A program made the translations under genes and the position numbers. The notes beneath the pieces are model-generated. The model had not been told where the DNA came from. It searched no databases and worked only from the letters and a program-made list of their open reading frames with translations. A stretch of DNA of 64,000 nucleotides from Turnera subulata (taxonomy: Eukaryota > Streptophyta > Magnoliopsida > Malpighiales > Passifloraceae): NCBI GenBank assembly GCA_028386065.3, contig JAKUCV010006259.1, positions 1 to 64,000 on the forward strand. The letters are read 5' to 3'. This document shows positions 10,880-21,922 of this stretch, one piece after another; position 1 is the first letter of the stretch; each line of letters starts with the position of its first letter.

Positions 10880-12504
10880 TGTAAGGACCCGGGTCAAATA
10901 ATTATGGTCTCCTCACCTTATTCATATTCATTCCAACAATCAAAGGAGTCGTCACCCTGATTTTATTCCTTGGAAAAATTTGGGAAAAACCTTTAGGCAT
11001 CACTTCTCTTAGGCAACAAACATAAGGGACCGATCTAGCGAACCAGATATTGTTGGATTCGGGGGTTCGTCATGGGTAGGAAGATGTTAAGCTCACAACC
11101 CGTGTTTGGGCAAAATTTTATGCAATAAATGGATTAAATTGTATGCCTTGTGATAGTGTGCAAGTATGGAAACAAATCACAGCAATAAAATAAATAACTG
11201 AAAATTAAAAAGAAGGGGAAGGGGGAAAGATTTGGCTTGAGCCTCCACCACTAGAGACCACCTACGTATCCCAGTGGCCGGGTTCAAATCTCGCGAAGTT
11301 CTTACATGCTATCAGCATAAATCACATCATCAAGTCAATCAGCAAAAATCTCATCATCGTCATTTCATCAACTCAGCAGCAATCAATAAGATTAGGAATC
11401 AAAAAGGGGCGATTACCTGAGTTTTTGGATGGAATTTGTCAATCAACTTCTACTATATTTTTTATGATCAAATTGGCCAATTCAGCTTCTGAGCTCAACA
11501 GAAAAGTTGTAAATCTTCCTCTTAGCTTTCCAGAGAGTCCAAGATTATAGCAATCCAATGTCTAGAACTCGAGAAATAAATTAATTTCTGCAACTGCATG
11601 CATCAGGAACCTCCACTCGGGTTCTCTATATTCTTGGCTTCAGTATTGCATTTGATTGTTTCCTCCTCTTTTATCAGCTGCTACTCTTCAATCTTGATGC
11701 TCTCTGAAGCTAAACTCAACACGTTTTTGCCAGAATAACAGTAAAAGAGTGTTTGAGGACTTGGAGAAGTAGAGTTTCTCCAAGCTCTTCTAAGCTTATG
11801 GGTGTGTGTGTATTCTAACCTTCTGGACCCCTTGGAAGTAAATAGGGAGTTCTATTTATAGAGTTTTGGGAGTGCAGAGGTCGTGGACCTCATAATGGTT
11901 GGGTTCTTGCTGAAAAGCCGACCAAAAAAGCGTAGGATTGAATTAATGGTCGAAAATCTTGCAAAATCAGCGTAATAGGGACGCATGACTGCCACTGTTG
12001 GGCGGTCTTGGCGACATGATCCCCGGCAGTGGCGGTCTTCTATTCCATGACCGCCAGAAATGGCTCGATGACCGCCCGGCCTTTTCTACAGTAACGCGTC
12101 CTTACCTTTTTTAGCTCCCGATTCCCATTAATTCGAGGTTTGATTGATTTTCTGCGTGAAATTAAAGGTTTCAGACTAGGAAAAACTCTTTACTTGATTG
12201 TCTCTCCTACAGATCACTCCAATTAATATTATACCCTAATTAGCTTAAAATCAACATTCTTTTACCATATTCTCACATTTCCCATAAAAGGTAATTATGA
12301 TTTTGATTTTCCACGAAAATCAGAGCCAAAATGGACTGCAAGAAATGTGTTCCTAGTGGGCTAAAATCTTGTGGATGTCCATATTCTATTAATTAAACTT
12401 ATAAAATATTCTAAGCCCAAAATTAAATTATCTAGTTACTTTGGGTTAAAACACCTTAAGAGTCCAATTCAATAAATATGAAAGTCCAAATTTGGGTGTT
12501 CGCA
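10880..12504 (-). repeat. Tat-like gypsy LTR, minus orientation
   Basis: On the minus strand the unit starts TGCGAACACCCAAATTTGG at 12504 and ends GGGTCCTTACA at 10880, giving about 1625 bp with TG...CA ends. It carries ACGTAGGTGG and a GGTGACGACTCC block near the 3' end, which I associate with Tat/Ogre-type LTRs. Directly upstream (minus sense) lies the purine-rich ACGAGGGGCACC, a plausible polypurine tract, so this would be a 3' LTR. No matching 5' LTR or flanking duplication was found, so the element is partial. Confidence 0.65.
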
Positions 12505-13379
12505 GGTGCCCCTCGTTGATGAGTCCTTTGGAACTGATGACGAATCAATGCTAGAAGAAGAACACTAAAATTTGGGATACTGTCTGATGATGTTGTGATC
12601 TACGAACCAAGGGAATTTGGGAATCATCTAATCCCGGGTTTGTTTAAAAATGGGATTCATCTAATCCCGAGTTGTGAGGATTGGTGTCCAATGGGGGAAA
12701 TCATCTAATCCTCTATTGGTGTGTTTGGAAGTCCATAGGAATTCATCTCATCCCTGGGGAACTTGTGCTAAAGAATCATCTAATCCGTAATTGTTAATCG
12801 CTCTTGCTATAGATATGGGTATTCATAGGCAAAGGACATCTATCCTTTCCTTTGAAAGACGTCTATGGGATCATCTAACCCTTTGGTAAAGGATCATCTC
12901 CCCCTAGTGATGTGGTAGGAAATCATCTAATCCCTAGGTTTTTGCGGGTTCCCCATTGAGGAAAGCTGGTTGGGGATTCACCTCCTCCCTAGGGATCATG
13001 CTAAGGGAATTTATAGGGGGGTCATCTAATTCCCGGTCATCCAGCATTCTGCTGGGGAGGAAGGTTGGGTAATTCTTAGTACATGGGGATCATCTAACCC
13101 TTTAGTTCATGAAGGATCATATAACCATTCGGTTCAATAGGGATCATCTAACATTGGCTCAGCAGAGATTATCTAACCTTTGATTTCTAATCAAATCCAT
13201 GCTCTTACCTTAGAGGGTCTATTCAAAACCTTCCTTTGGGAATCATCTAATCCTTTTTCCTTCTCGTCCAATCTATCGACCTACCCTAGAGTCTAATCAC
13301 TAGGTTGCTTCACACCCAAGCCATCATCTTCACCCCTCGAGGAGCCATACTCATCTTTCCACATCTAATCTCATATCAT
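12505..13379 (-). mobile_element. 3' untranslated region of the Tat-like element
   Basis: This stretch lies between the presumed polypurine tract at 12505-12516 and an inverted copy of the LTR start at 13380. It has no coding capacity and is filled by the degenerate short repeats described separately. Tat-lineage elements are known to carry tandem repeats between pol and the 3' LTR, which is why I assign it so. Confidence 0.5.
12606..13262. repeat. degenerate GGGATCATCTAATCC repeat array
   Basis: About sixteen imperfect copies of gggaatcatctaatcc occur in 650 bp, with spacing that varies from about 25 to 80 bases. Clear copies begin near 12610, 12653, 12699, 12774, 12869, 12910, 13089 and 13239. 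The spacers are not conserved, so this is an interspersed-motif array rather than a clean satellite. Confidence 0.8.
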
Positions 13380-13660
13380 TGTGAACACCCAAATTTGGCC
13401 CATAATTTGTTCTATAAGAAACTACCTCGAGGTGGATGGATGGTGCCTAATTCCCTTGGAAAGGCTATTAGCAAAAGTATACTGAATAAGATTAGAAAAT
13501 AAAGTAGCATAAAAACCCCAAAGATTGGTCAAAAAAATATATCGATTGCCAATACTAAGATTAGAGAGCAGAAACAATACAACATTCCAAAAAATTATTC
13601 AGAACGTGACATTCTTGGTGAGCAAGTAAGAGAAAAATGAGCTAAACCAAATCTCCTTTT
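13380..13660 (+). repeat. inverted LTR-start fragment and unassigned sequence
   Basis: 13380-13398 (TGTGAACACCCAAATTTGG) repeats, in the opposite orientation, the first 19 bases of the minus-strand LTR at 12504, with one mismatch. The following 260 bases show no recognisable gene. It may be a truncated LTR of a related element. Confidence 0.4.
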
Positions 13661-14330
13661 TTACGTTCCTTGAATATTTGGAGGACCCTCCAGATAAACA
13701 CCAATGGGAAGATGATCCGATATATGAGAGTCGAGAAGTTTCACCAATACTTCGCCGAGAAAAAATTGCCAAGTAGAATTAGCGACTCTTCTATCCAATT
13801 TTTCAGTTACACTCTCCATTTTCTCTCTTCTATTATCCCAAATGAAGGGATATCTACTAAAATCTAATTCTTGTAACGCATAAGAATCCAGAGCATCTCT
13901 AAAAGTACTCATTTGTGTTTCTTATCTTCTGAGTTTGCCTTATTTTTAACTAATATTGGTAATTTTGTTGAAATCTCCCACTACCAACCAAGGTAAATCA
14001 GATGAGTATTTAAGTTTATTTAAGAAATCCCATGAAATATCTCTTAAACTAGTCTCAAGATCATCATAAAACTCTATAGTCTCCACCTCTTGTGTTTAGT
14101 AGCCTCACCTTTCCAAAGTAGCGCAAGACCACTACTTCTACCAATACAGTCTACAAACACTCCATAATCATAACCTAATATCCACTACAATCTTTCTATC
14201 TCTCTGTTGATACATCTAGTTTCACATAAAACAACTATATTTGGACCTTCACTCTACAACAAGTCCTTAAGCACCCCATTGCTTGTTGTTGGCCTAACCC
14301 CCTGCAATTCAAGCTGAGCACGCTCATTGT
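13661..14330 (-). pseudogene. LINE endonuclease domain fragment, minus strand
   Basis: Reading from about 14320 down, the minus strand gives an LNCRGLG start typical of L1 apurinic endonucleases, a CETRC-like block, and then the frame 13912-13661 with FIWDNRREK, KLDRRVAN and the C-terminal SDHLPI motif (catalytic serine-aspartate-histidine). Internal stops and gaps show that it is dead. No reverse transcriptase follows, because the piece stops at 13660. It lies head-to-head with plus-strand LINE sequence from 14340. Confidence 0.75.
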
Positions 14331-14372
14331 TTCACAATTCTAGAGACCACTATTTGTGGAGAAGAACAGAGG

Positions 14373-14592
14373 ATGGCGGCGGAAGGCAGCAAAGGGCAGC
14401 AGAACCTCAAGCCTCTATTCTAAACAGAGCATGGACGTAAAATCCACAAATAACTTGGGGGATACAAAGCATTCTAAACAGCGCATGGGCGCGTGAAATT
14501 CTCTAAAAAATAAAAACAATTGGGAGAAGGGTAAACAACAGCAAAGAATGGCGGCGGAAGGCAGCAAAGGGCAGCAGAACCTCAAGCCTCTG
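14373..14592 (+). repeat. duplicated 45-bp LINE start region
   Basis: The 45 bases at 14373-14417 recur at 14548-14592 with at most one or two changes. Both begin atggcggcggaaggcagcaa. The second copy is the start of the LINE ORF1. Between them lie two related attctaaacag(a/c)gcatgg units, so the 5' end of the LINE has been duplicated or rearranged. Confidence 0.8.
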
Positions 14593-15246
14593 TTCTTCTC
14601 CAAATGGTCAAGGAGCTTTATCCATCGCGAAGTGGAGGCGGGCAGAGTGAGTATTGTATTTTTGGAGAACATCCCTTCTAGATGGATTGTGTCGGATGTG
14701 TATTGTGAGATGTCCAAGTTTGGTTCGGTTATAGACATTTTCATCCCGGGGAAGTTGTCTAGGAATGGGTAAGATTTGGTTTTGTGAGGTTTGAGAATAA
14801 GGGTGTTATGGGGGTATTGGTGGACAAGATTAATAGGTTGAGTAATGGAATGTTACGTGCTAATATTGCAAGGAACAGGCGACTGTCAGAGACCTCGACC
14901 TGGGGTGGGAGGGGGAAAGTGATGTATAATGATAATCGAAGGAGGCGTGGTCAGTTTGTAGGTGGAATGCTTAAGAAAGATCTATCTTTTTCTCAGGCGG
15001 TGGTCTCCGATTCTTCTGCTCCAAATCCTTCTTCAAGGAGGGGTGAGAAGTTCTATGATGGTGTCAGTGTTGTTTTTTATTCAAGTGGAGAGTGTTTGCA
15101 GAAATTATAGACTTGTGCCTTTGGTGTGGTGAAGGATGATATTGTCACTTATGACATGTGCAACACAATTAGAATGGCAATGGATGGGGCAGTGGATGTC
15201 AAATACCTTAGTGGAAGCTATGTTTTGATTGCATTTGAGACTAGGG
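14548..15246 (+). pseudogene. LINE ORF1 N-terminal half with RRM domain (interrupted)
   Basis: The frame starts MAAEGSKGQQNLKPLFF and contains an RNA-recognition motif: the RNP2-like VSIVFLENIP (about codons 32-41) and, after a one-base frameshift near 14770, the RNP1-like RFGFVRFEN. A stop follows at 15108, after which homologous sequence continues to 15246. The reading is then cut by the gypsy element at 15247 and resumes in frame at 25872 once the element and one TSD copy are ignored. Plant L1 ORF1 proteins of this type bind element RNA. This copy is inactive from the frameshift, the stops and the insertion. Confidence 0.8.
15242..15246 (+). repeat. target-site duplication of the gypsy element, left
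   Basis: TAGGG directly precedes the 5' LTR and is repeated at 25867-25871 directly after the 3' LTR. Five bases is the standard length for this class. Confidence 0.95.
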
Positions 15247-18200
15247 TGTAACGCCCCGATTTTTTTCTGTATCCTTAAATTTTTTAAAAAAAAATTAGAT
15301 TCTGGTGACGGAAATAAAATTTATTTTCCTTGGAGCTATTAATTTTAAGTGAGTGATATGTCGTGTTCGAGTTTCGTCGGATGTAAAATGCGTTTCTAGA
15401 GGAAACACAAAGTTAATCGTAGTTTTAGTCTAAACTACGTCGTTTTGGGCTAGAGAAAAAAATAAACCTAGGGATGGGTCAACCTGGGCGGGTTGACCAA
15501 GCCAAGCCAAACGACGCGTCGTTTGGGTCGGTTGGGTCAAGCCCTAGGAGCCTTCCCCCTTTCTTCTTCTTTTCTTTTTCCCCTTCTCTTCCTGTTTCTT
15601 TTCCTTCCTACCGCCGCTGCCTTCAACGGCTTTGTCTCCCACCTTCAATCATGCCATCAACGGCATGATACCCCACCATCTCTCCTTTTTCTTTTCCCTA
15701 TCTCTTCCATTTCTTCTCCCCTCAAATCGATTCCCGAAACCCATCACTCCTTCCCTTTCTCTCTCGCCGACACCAACACCATCTTCTTCCTCTCTCGTCG
15801 ACGAACACCTCTCCTTCACTTGTCGTCGCTGCTGCACTAAGGCCGGGTTAGGACGCCAGGTGAGGACCGGGCGGGGGACTCGAGGAGCGAGTTCGGGTGT
15901 ACACCCCTATCGCCGTCCGCGACTGTGAAGAAGAGGCTCGACGCAAGATCCGACAAGGCTTCACTGCGGGTTCCGCCGCCATTGTTGGTAAGCTCTCACC
16001 GCCTTCCTGTGTTTTGCTCTATCTTATTTGTTCGACTCGAGAAGGTGTTGTATCTAACCTAGGCGGGTTGTTGTTGTGTGTGGTTGTCGGTGGCGGTTAT
16101 CTGTTGGTGGACGGCGATGGGTATGTGTGTATCGTGGTGATTTTGTGGCAGTGTTGGGTGTGGTGTTCGGGCTCATGTTGCCAAATTTGGTGCTGTTGGT
16201 GCGGGTCGTGCTGGGCAATGCTGCTACTGGCTCAATCGGTTGGTAGGTTCAGTTGGAAGGTTGCTGCTGCAGGGCTGTCCTGGCAGTGTGGGTTTCAATT
16301 CTGGCAGGGGAGCTGCGTGTTGAGTTGAATGACTGCGGTTCTGCTCGGAGGAAACGAATTCTCCAGTAAGGATTCAATCCCCCTATCGTTTCCTACGATC
16401 ATTCGTTGTGTTTTGTTGTTTCCTTTCGATGCTGCGGAAACCGTGTAGTTGAAATGTTTGTTGATTGGCATTCGGTTGATTTCCAGTAAGGGTGTTGAGG
16501 CTCTACTTGCTGTGGACTTGGAATTTCTACAGATTCGAGTTGAGCAATTTGTTTCGCTTTGTGGAGTTCATTTTTATTCTTTGGCTGAGGCGAAATTCTG
16601 GCGAGTTGACCGGAATCCGGCGAGGCTCGGGAATTTTTTGGCGAAGGCTCGGGACTGCCTCGACAAGCAGGATTTTGTTTCAGCTTATTAACGGTATTTC
16701 TCCTCGGATAAGACTTGGTTTCATTTGTACATGTTTTAATGGATTTATCGGGTGTATATACTTTTATTTCTATAAGAGATTAGTGGATTATCGAGAGCGA
16801 GGAGTTAGAGGGTGTGGCCGGAAGACTTACTGACACGGATAGAGTTTTAGGACGATGAACTCTTGGGCTCGGGAACAACCTTAGAACGGTTTAGGAGAAC
16901 CAAGCCCAAGCCCAACAACCTAATTATAAAGTTAAGAACATTTTACAGACTTAAAGATATGGACTCAAGGCTTAATCACAGATAATTAAATTACAAACTC
17001 TTAGGAAATGAGCTCGAAGCTCAATTTCATAATCGGTAAATATGGACTTAAGGAAGTGGGCCCTCGACCCAGGATTCTTGTTTATGGATTTAGTGGGCTT
17101 TAGGCCCGGGAATCATTTATGGACTTAGATCGGTGAACCGTAGATTCCTATGAGTTATCGATGAGAGAATATCCTTTTTGGACTTAGACCCGGAGATCGC
17201 ATAATCGGATAGGTAGGTCGGAAATTATTCGAATTGAGTATACCTTTAGCATACATGTACGGTTCTAATTCTTTAAAAAATTGTTTAGTGATTATATTAT
17301 GTGCCGGTATTCAGGCACGGGTGATACCTCGAGAGCTGTGGACTCAGATTCGGGGAGAAGTCATAATCTGCATTTTGGAGGTGACATTACAAGTCTTTTA
17401 TATATGCTTTGTGAATACATGTTGGTGTGGTTTGTTTGTTTACTTGCCTTGTTTGCTACATGCGGTGATTAGAATGGTGCACCTGATTGCTTCCACATGT
17501 TTAATTTGGGTAAAAAGAATTGTTATGGAATATAACATGTTATTATGTTTTGGTAATAGTGTGTGGTTATGGGCCGAAGGCCCAGATGAAACAATAATAC
17601 ATAAAATTCACACATCCCTGGAAAACATAATGCATTACAAATGGAAATGTAAGAGTACAACTAAGAATAAAATATTAATTTCTACTGTGGAGTCGACTGG
17701 TAGCCCCGAGGGAGGGTTGGGTACCCTCGGGTCACATTATGCGGTTTTGCATGGTTATTCCAGGGGAAGGTAGGTGCACCCCTGGAAGACTTGCACCAGT
17801 TAGGTGTCTGAGCACACCCTCAGGAAGCTAGCGGCCACTCGAGGTTTATCGGTGGTTTTGACCTCAGAATCTACCCCTTCTGAGGTTCGACACTTGGGTT
17901 TCACACCCGGATTTGATCAGATGCGCTACCGAGACGTGACTCACAGTAGAGGGCCCATAATTATAATAATAAAATGCATTGAATCTAAATAATAAAGACA
18001 ATAAAACAATAAGATGTTTATGTGTTGGTGTGTGATTCTGACATTGTTTGTATGTTGTACTTGTGCTCGTGAACTACTTACCCTACGAGCATGACTTCAC
18101 TTCCATGTATACATAGACTTTTAATGTTCACTGAGTTGGGGACTCACATAATCGCCACCGTTGTTTTCTAGACCTTAGTTAGCGTGTTGTTCTCGCCTCT

Positions 18201-18611
18201 ATCTTTCGACTCGGAGTTCAGATGCGGATACCTCAGCAGGTAGTTGTGCATCACCTCTCGGTTGGATCCATAGAACCCATATGCATGTTGTATTTTCTAT
18301 CACGATTTTATGATATTCATCTTCCGCTGCCTAAGATTTATTTTGAGATGTCACAATTTGGTTCATTACTTTGTCGGCAGTTTGCTGGGACCTGATTTGT
18401 GTTATTATTTCGGCGCTTTGCCGGGTTGGCTTATGACTCATCAGACTGGTTTATTTCCTTACATTTTATGACATCTCGGTGTTAATAAGTTTTTATGGCT
18501 ATTGTTTGTGTGCCGAGCCACTGGTTTTCGTACCACGGGTCTCAAGGGTATTTTGGTAAATTCCTTCCATTAAATTGTTTTATTACTAAAATTTGGAATA
18601 CGGGCGCTTCA
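15247..18611 (+). repeat. 5' LTR of the gypsy element
   Basis: It starts TGTAACGCCCCGA and ends CGGGCGCTTCA, 3365 bp. Several long open frames in it (for example 15493-15840 and 17234-17773) recur in the other LTR only because the LTRs are nearly identical, and they show no protein family. A CT-rich leader tract lies at about 15555-15615. Confidence 0.95.
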
Positions 18612-18635
18612 GCTTGGTAGCGGAGCGGGCTTCAG
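18612..18635 (+). other. primer-binding-site-like motif
   Basis: gcttggtagcggagcgggct follows the 5' LTR directly. The core TGGTAGCGGAGCGGGCT is identical after the 5' LTR of the other gypsy element (40073). It differs at three positions in its first 12 bases from the initiator-methionine-tRNA primer site TGGTATCAGAGC. Confidence 0.6.
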
Positions 18636-18754
18636 ATCCCTAGCTTAAAAAGAGATGTATCTTTAAATTACAAGTGATTTATGTGTTAAAGCCGATTTCC
18701 TATTTTGAAACTCAAAAGTGATTTGACATATTTTGCATTCATATAGGCGTTATT

Positions 18755-20068
18755 ATGGATCCACCGCAAGACCAGCACAATGCTGATGGGCAGGATGAAC
18801 ACCCTAGCCATATTTCCGACTCAGTGTCGGTGATGCAAGTCCCTGATGGTTAGGGAAATGCTGGTGCAGCAGGGGCACAGAATACAGTGCCATTGGTACC
18901 TCCTGGTATGGATGCGGCGATACAACAACAGTTTCAGGCTTTCCTGCAGTGGCAGCAGTTTCAACAGTTTCATCAGCAACAGCAGGGTGCCCAAGTCGTT
19001 CCGATCGCACGCTTTGTAGCACCTGTGGTAGGCGGTATGGAGAGTGGTTATAAGCACATGGATAAGACAACAGTTGAGATGTTCTCGGGAGAGAGAATCA
19101 CCGCAAGGGTGGCTGATGATTGGTTCCGCCAGGTGGAGAATGTTTTGGAGAAATTTACGTATACACCTGAGCACTGGGCTCAATTTGCAGCACACAAGTT
19201 CACGGGTTACGCAATGAGTTGGTGGCAGGGACTTATTGCGAACCTACCTAGACCAGTGGAGATGCCATGGGCGGACTTCAAGGATAAATTCTACAAAGAG
19301 TTCCTTACCGTTGGTTTCTTGGAGGACCAGAAAAAGCAGTTTCTTGAGGTGAAACAGGGGCCCGAAGAGTCGGTTTCTGCATTCAGGATCCGGTTCTGTA
19401 TCCTTCTCTCTTACGCCAAGGAGTTTGTGCCAGATGAGGTCACTCAGTGTAGGCGGTTTGTTGACGCTTTATGCCGTGAGTTGGCGATAGTAATGGCTGG
19501 AGGGAGACTCCGAACTTGTGAGGCAGTTTGTGAGGCTGCTTTTGATGCTGAGAGGATTCAGTTGATCGGGCAGGGAGCTCGGGCAGCCGAGCGGGGGAAG
19601 CAGCCAGCAGTGTCTGGACACAAAAGGCAACATTCTGATTCTGGTGGTACAAGTTACATGAGTCAACAGGGTTCTTTCTACCAAGGTTCGAAGAAGTCCC
19701 GAGGACAGAATTATCAAGGTGGACCGGGCAAGTCTTCGGGAGGAAGGTCTTATCAGTTTGGATCTCAAGGGCGGGGTCCTTGGACAAGACCTCTTATTAC
19801 ATGTTGGTATTGCGGGAAGCAGGGACACAATAAGTCGGAGTGCTACAAGAGGATTCGAGATAGTGGTAGTAGTGGGTCCCAGTATACCGTACAGAACTCC
19901 GTGGCTAATGGTACAATTCCTTCTGGTCCGAACAAGGGTGGTGGACACCAGGGAGGAAGTCGTGGGAGTTCTGGAGCTCCGAGCCGCGGAGGGGCTACTC
20001 GATCTGCTGCAACTCCTAGGGTGTACTCTATCACTCGGGAGGAAGCTACCGACGCCCCAGAGGAATGA
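18755..20068 (+). pseudogene. gypsy gag with one premature stop
   Basis: The frame from ATG 18755 runs 438 codons to a TGA at 20066-20068, with a single in-frame TAG at 18851-18853 (codon 33). After it the frame is open from 18887. A glutamine-rich segment (codons 48-75) precedes the retrotransposon gag domain: EMFSGERITARVADDWFRQV, WADFKDKFYKEF and the CRRFVDALCREL helix. A CX2CX4HX4C zinc knuckle starts at about codon 350 (CWYCGKQGHNKSEC), followed by a glycine-rich tail. Gag would form the particle that packages element RNA. The stop lies ahead of the capsid domain, so a re-start at a downstream methionine could still give a near-complete protein. This is inference. No pol follows. Confidence 0.9.
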
Positions 20069-20145
20069 GATGTCTCGAGAGGATTCACTTTTGTTTTATT
20101 TTGTTTTGTTTCTTTTTATTTATTTTTATTATTTTACCTTGTAAA

Positions 20146-20182
20146 TTTTGAGGACGAATTTTAATGAGAGTGGAACGATGTC
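20146..20182 (+). repeat. internal copy of the 3'-end (polypurine-proximal) motif
   Basis: TTTTGAGGACGAATTTTAAT followed by gagagtggaac resembles the sequence just before the 3' LTR at 22469-22503 (TTTTGAGGACGAAATTC). In chromovirus-type elements this motif normally stands only at the 3' end. Here it lies 78 bases after the gag stop, as if pol had been deleted up to it. Confidence 0.6.
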
Positions 20183-20329
20183 AATGCTAGTTTAGTGGAA
20201 CATTCATATAAGTGAAAATTGATGCCATAGATAAGCGAAAACATAAATATTATTAATATCAGTAATATTAATATTACAAAAATTAAAATTACATTGATAT
20301 TTTTTTAAAAATAAATAAATAAAATACAT

Positions 20330-21012
20330 TCATCGCCTTGGAACGACGTTGACCATGAAGCTGTTGGGGTCATTGTTGATGTTGACTTGGATGCTGTCGC
20401 TCCACGAGAACCACATGCCGCCCGCGTTGTTCTGGCCAGGGAGCTCGAACCGGTTTGCTTGAGGGAACCGAAGTGGGATGAGAACGTGATCGTCCTCAGG
20501 CTGCCATTGGGTCTCCGTGAGAAGAACCATGTTGGGCTTGTATTGGTTCTTCAGGTCCCTCAGGGTATGCGAGAACTCCTGGGAACGCCTAGCGACTCCT
20601 CTGCAGTTTCACACCAGTAGTCAGACCTTTGGCCAAGTTACGGGCAGACGAGTGACTCTGGGCCTGCTCTGGGCAGTCATCGAGAGCTGGTAGTAGGTAC
20701 CTTGCTCCAGGAAATGGCAAGTGGACTCTAGGTTGAATTCCTGAAGTCTTTCGGAGAAGAAGAACATGGTGGAGTTGGCCGAGCCGTAGTAGGAGGTCCT
20801 CAGAGTGCCATGGTCCTCTAGGAAGAACGTCTCTTCCATGGGAGTGACGAAGAACCTCGACGAGTATAGCTCATCGACGAAGATCAGACGGGCATTCTGC
20901 CGAGCTCGTTTGGTAATTCCTCTGGACGCTCGTTGATCATGCTGTAGGCCAGTCGGTTTCTTCTGCTTAGGATGGCACCTTCGACGAAGAAGACAGATGA
21001 TGGAGCAGGCAT
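20330..21012 (-). pseudogene. antisense chimeric ORF (unknown N-half plus truncated LINE endonuclease start), copy 1
   Basis: On the minus strand an ATG at 21012 (MPAPSSVFFVEGA) opens a reading of about 227 codons ending at a TGA at 20330. It aligns along its whole length with 50060-50743. The first about 130 codons match no family I recognise. The last about 95 look like the first third of an L1-type endonuclease: NCRGVARR, then LKNQYKPNMVLLTET with the catalytic-type glutamate, then GGMWFSW. The C-terminal catalytic histidine part is absent. This copy has a one-base deletion near codon 44 and two stops near codon 132 (CGA to TGA and TGG to TGA relative to the sister copy). It lies opposite to the host element's transcription, with TATAAAAG about 110 bases upstream. 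Confidence 0.75.
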
Positions 21013-21121
21013 TTTGACTTGGCGATTTTGGTGTTTTTACTGAACGTGGTTGTGTTTATTTTCTAAACGTGTTACAACTTGCTTACAAATGCTTTTGATG
21101 ATTTACACCTCACCGCTCCGT

Positions 21122-21129
21122 CTTTTATA
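21122..21129 (-). promoter_or_regulatory. TATA-like box upstream of the antisense chimeric ORF
   Basis: The minus strand reads TATAAAAG at 21129-21122, about 110 bases before the ATG at 21012. The sister copy has TATAAGAA about 68 bases before its ATG. Promoter function is inferred. Confidence 0.45.
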
Positions 21130-21130
21130 C

Positions 21131-21875
21131 CCTTATAGGAGCGTGATAATTGTTTTCAAATTTCAAGATTTTGCTTTTTGAAAATTTTGTTGTTGCCTCA
21201 TTTATTACTTCATCACTTTATATGTTTTTCGGGCTACAAACGCAAGTGTTTTTCAGCTCTTCTCCATATCACAACTTTCTTTCGCCTGGCTACCTTGTCC
21301 TTTCTTTTTAGGGTCTGTCTATATTTACTACATCTTTTATCACATGCATCCGTGACCGTTGAGGCTAGACTGTTGGGACCGTACCACGAGTGGAGTGCAT
21401 GTGCAACAAGCTCACACCCGTTCGGACATCGTGGAGGGATACGAGATTTGACAGACGTTTTTGGCTCATGCGGAATTTGTGGACAAGTGGATAACGTTTC
21501 TTTCGAGGGACACAAGACGTTTCCATGATCATCGCCTTGCAAGTTAACGGACGTCTTTTCTACGAGGGAAACCAACGTCACTGTTAGCTGTGTACGTTAC
21601 GTTTCTCGGGATCGAGGATGTTTACGATCGATCTAGAGCGCCGAACATGGAATCATGTTTTATCTTAACTTCTTAATGTTTGATTTTATTAAACGAGTTT
21701 TGTTTGTTTTAAATTTCTTTATGTGGTTTTACTTTCTTTTGTTGGTTCCATTTTTAACATCTTTACGTTTAATTTTATATCCTTCTTATTGGTTTTCTTT
21801 TGCTTTAAAATGTTTTGTTTTCCATTCAACATAAATTTATATTATAAAGAGAGAATTGTTTATAAAGGGAAAAGC
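21131..21875. other. spacer between the two antisense genes
   Basis: About 740 bases between the antisense genes. Plus- and minus-strand frames of about 115 codons overlap at 21178-21581, but neither shows a recognisable motif. The part 21640-21875 is very T-rich on the plus strand. Confidence 0.4.
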
Positions 21876-21879
21876 TTGT

Positions 21880-21887
21880 TTATTTAT
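21880..21887 (-). terminator. polyadenylation signal of the antisense gene
   Basis: The minus strand reads AATAAATAAA here, about 35-40 bases past the stop of the ORF ending at 21923. AATAAA-type signals are loosely conserved in plants, so this is supportive only. Confidence 0.4.
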
Positions 21888-21922
21888 TCTTCATAAGAGT
21901 TTTACAACAGAGAAGGGGTACC

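Noticed and set aside
15493..15840. Serine/phenylalanine/proline-rich frames at 15474-15928 and 22750-23313
   Set aside because: They arise from the CT-rich leader tract of the LTR, with overlapping frames open on both strands. This is composition, not coding.
17234..17773. 179-codon open frame (and its twin at 24487-25026)
   Set aside because: It lies inside LTRs. The twin exists only because the two LTRs are recent duplicates. There is no protein family signature, and codons are not better conserved than the surroundings.
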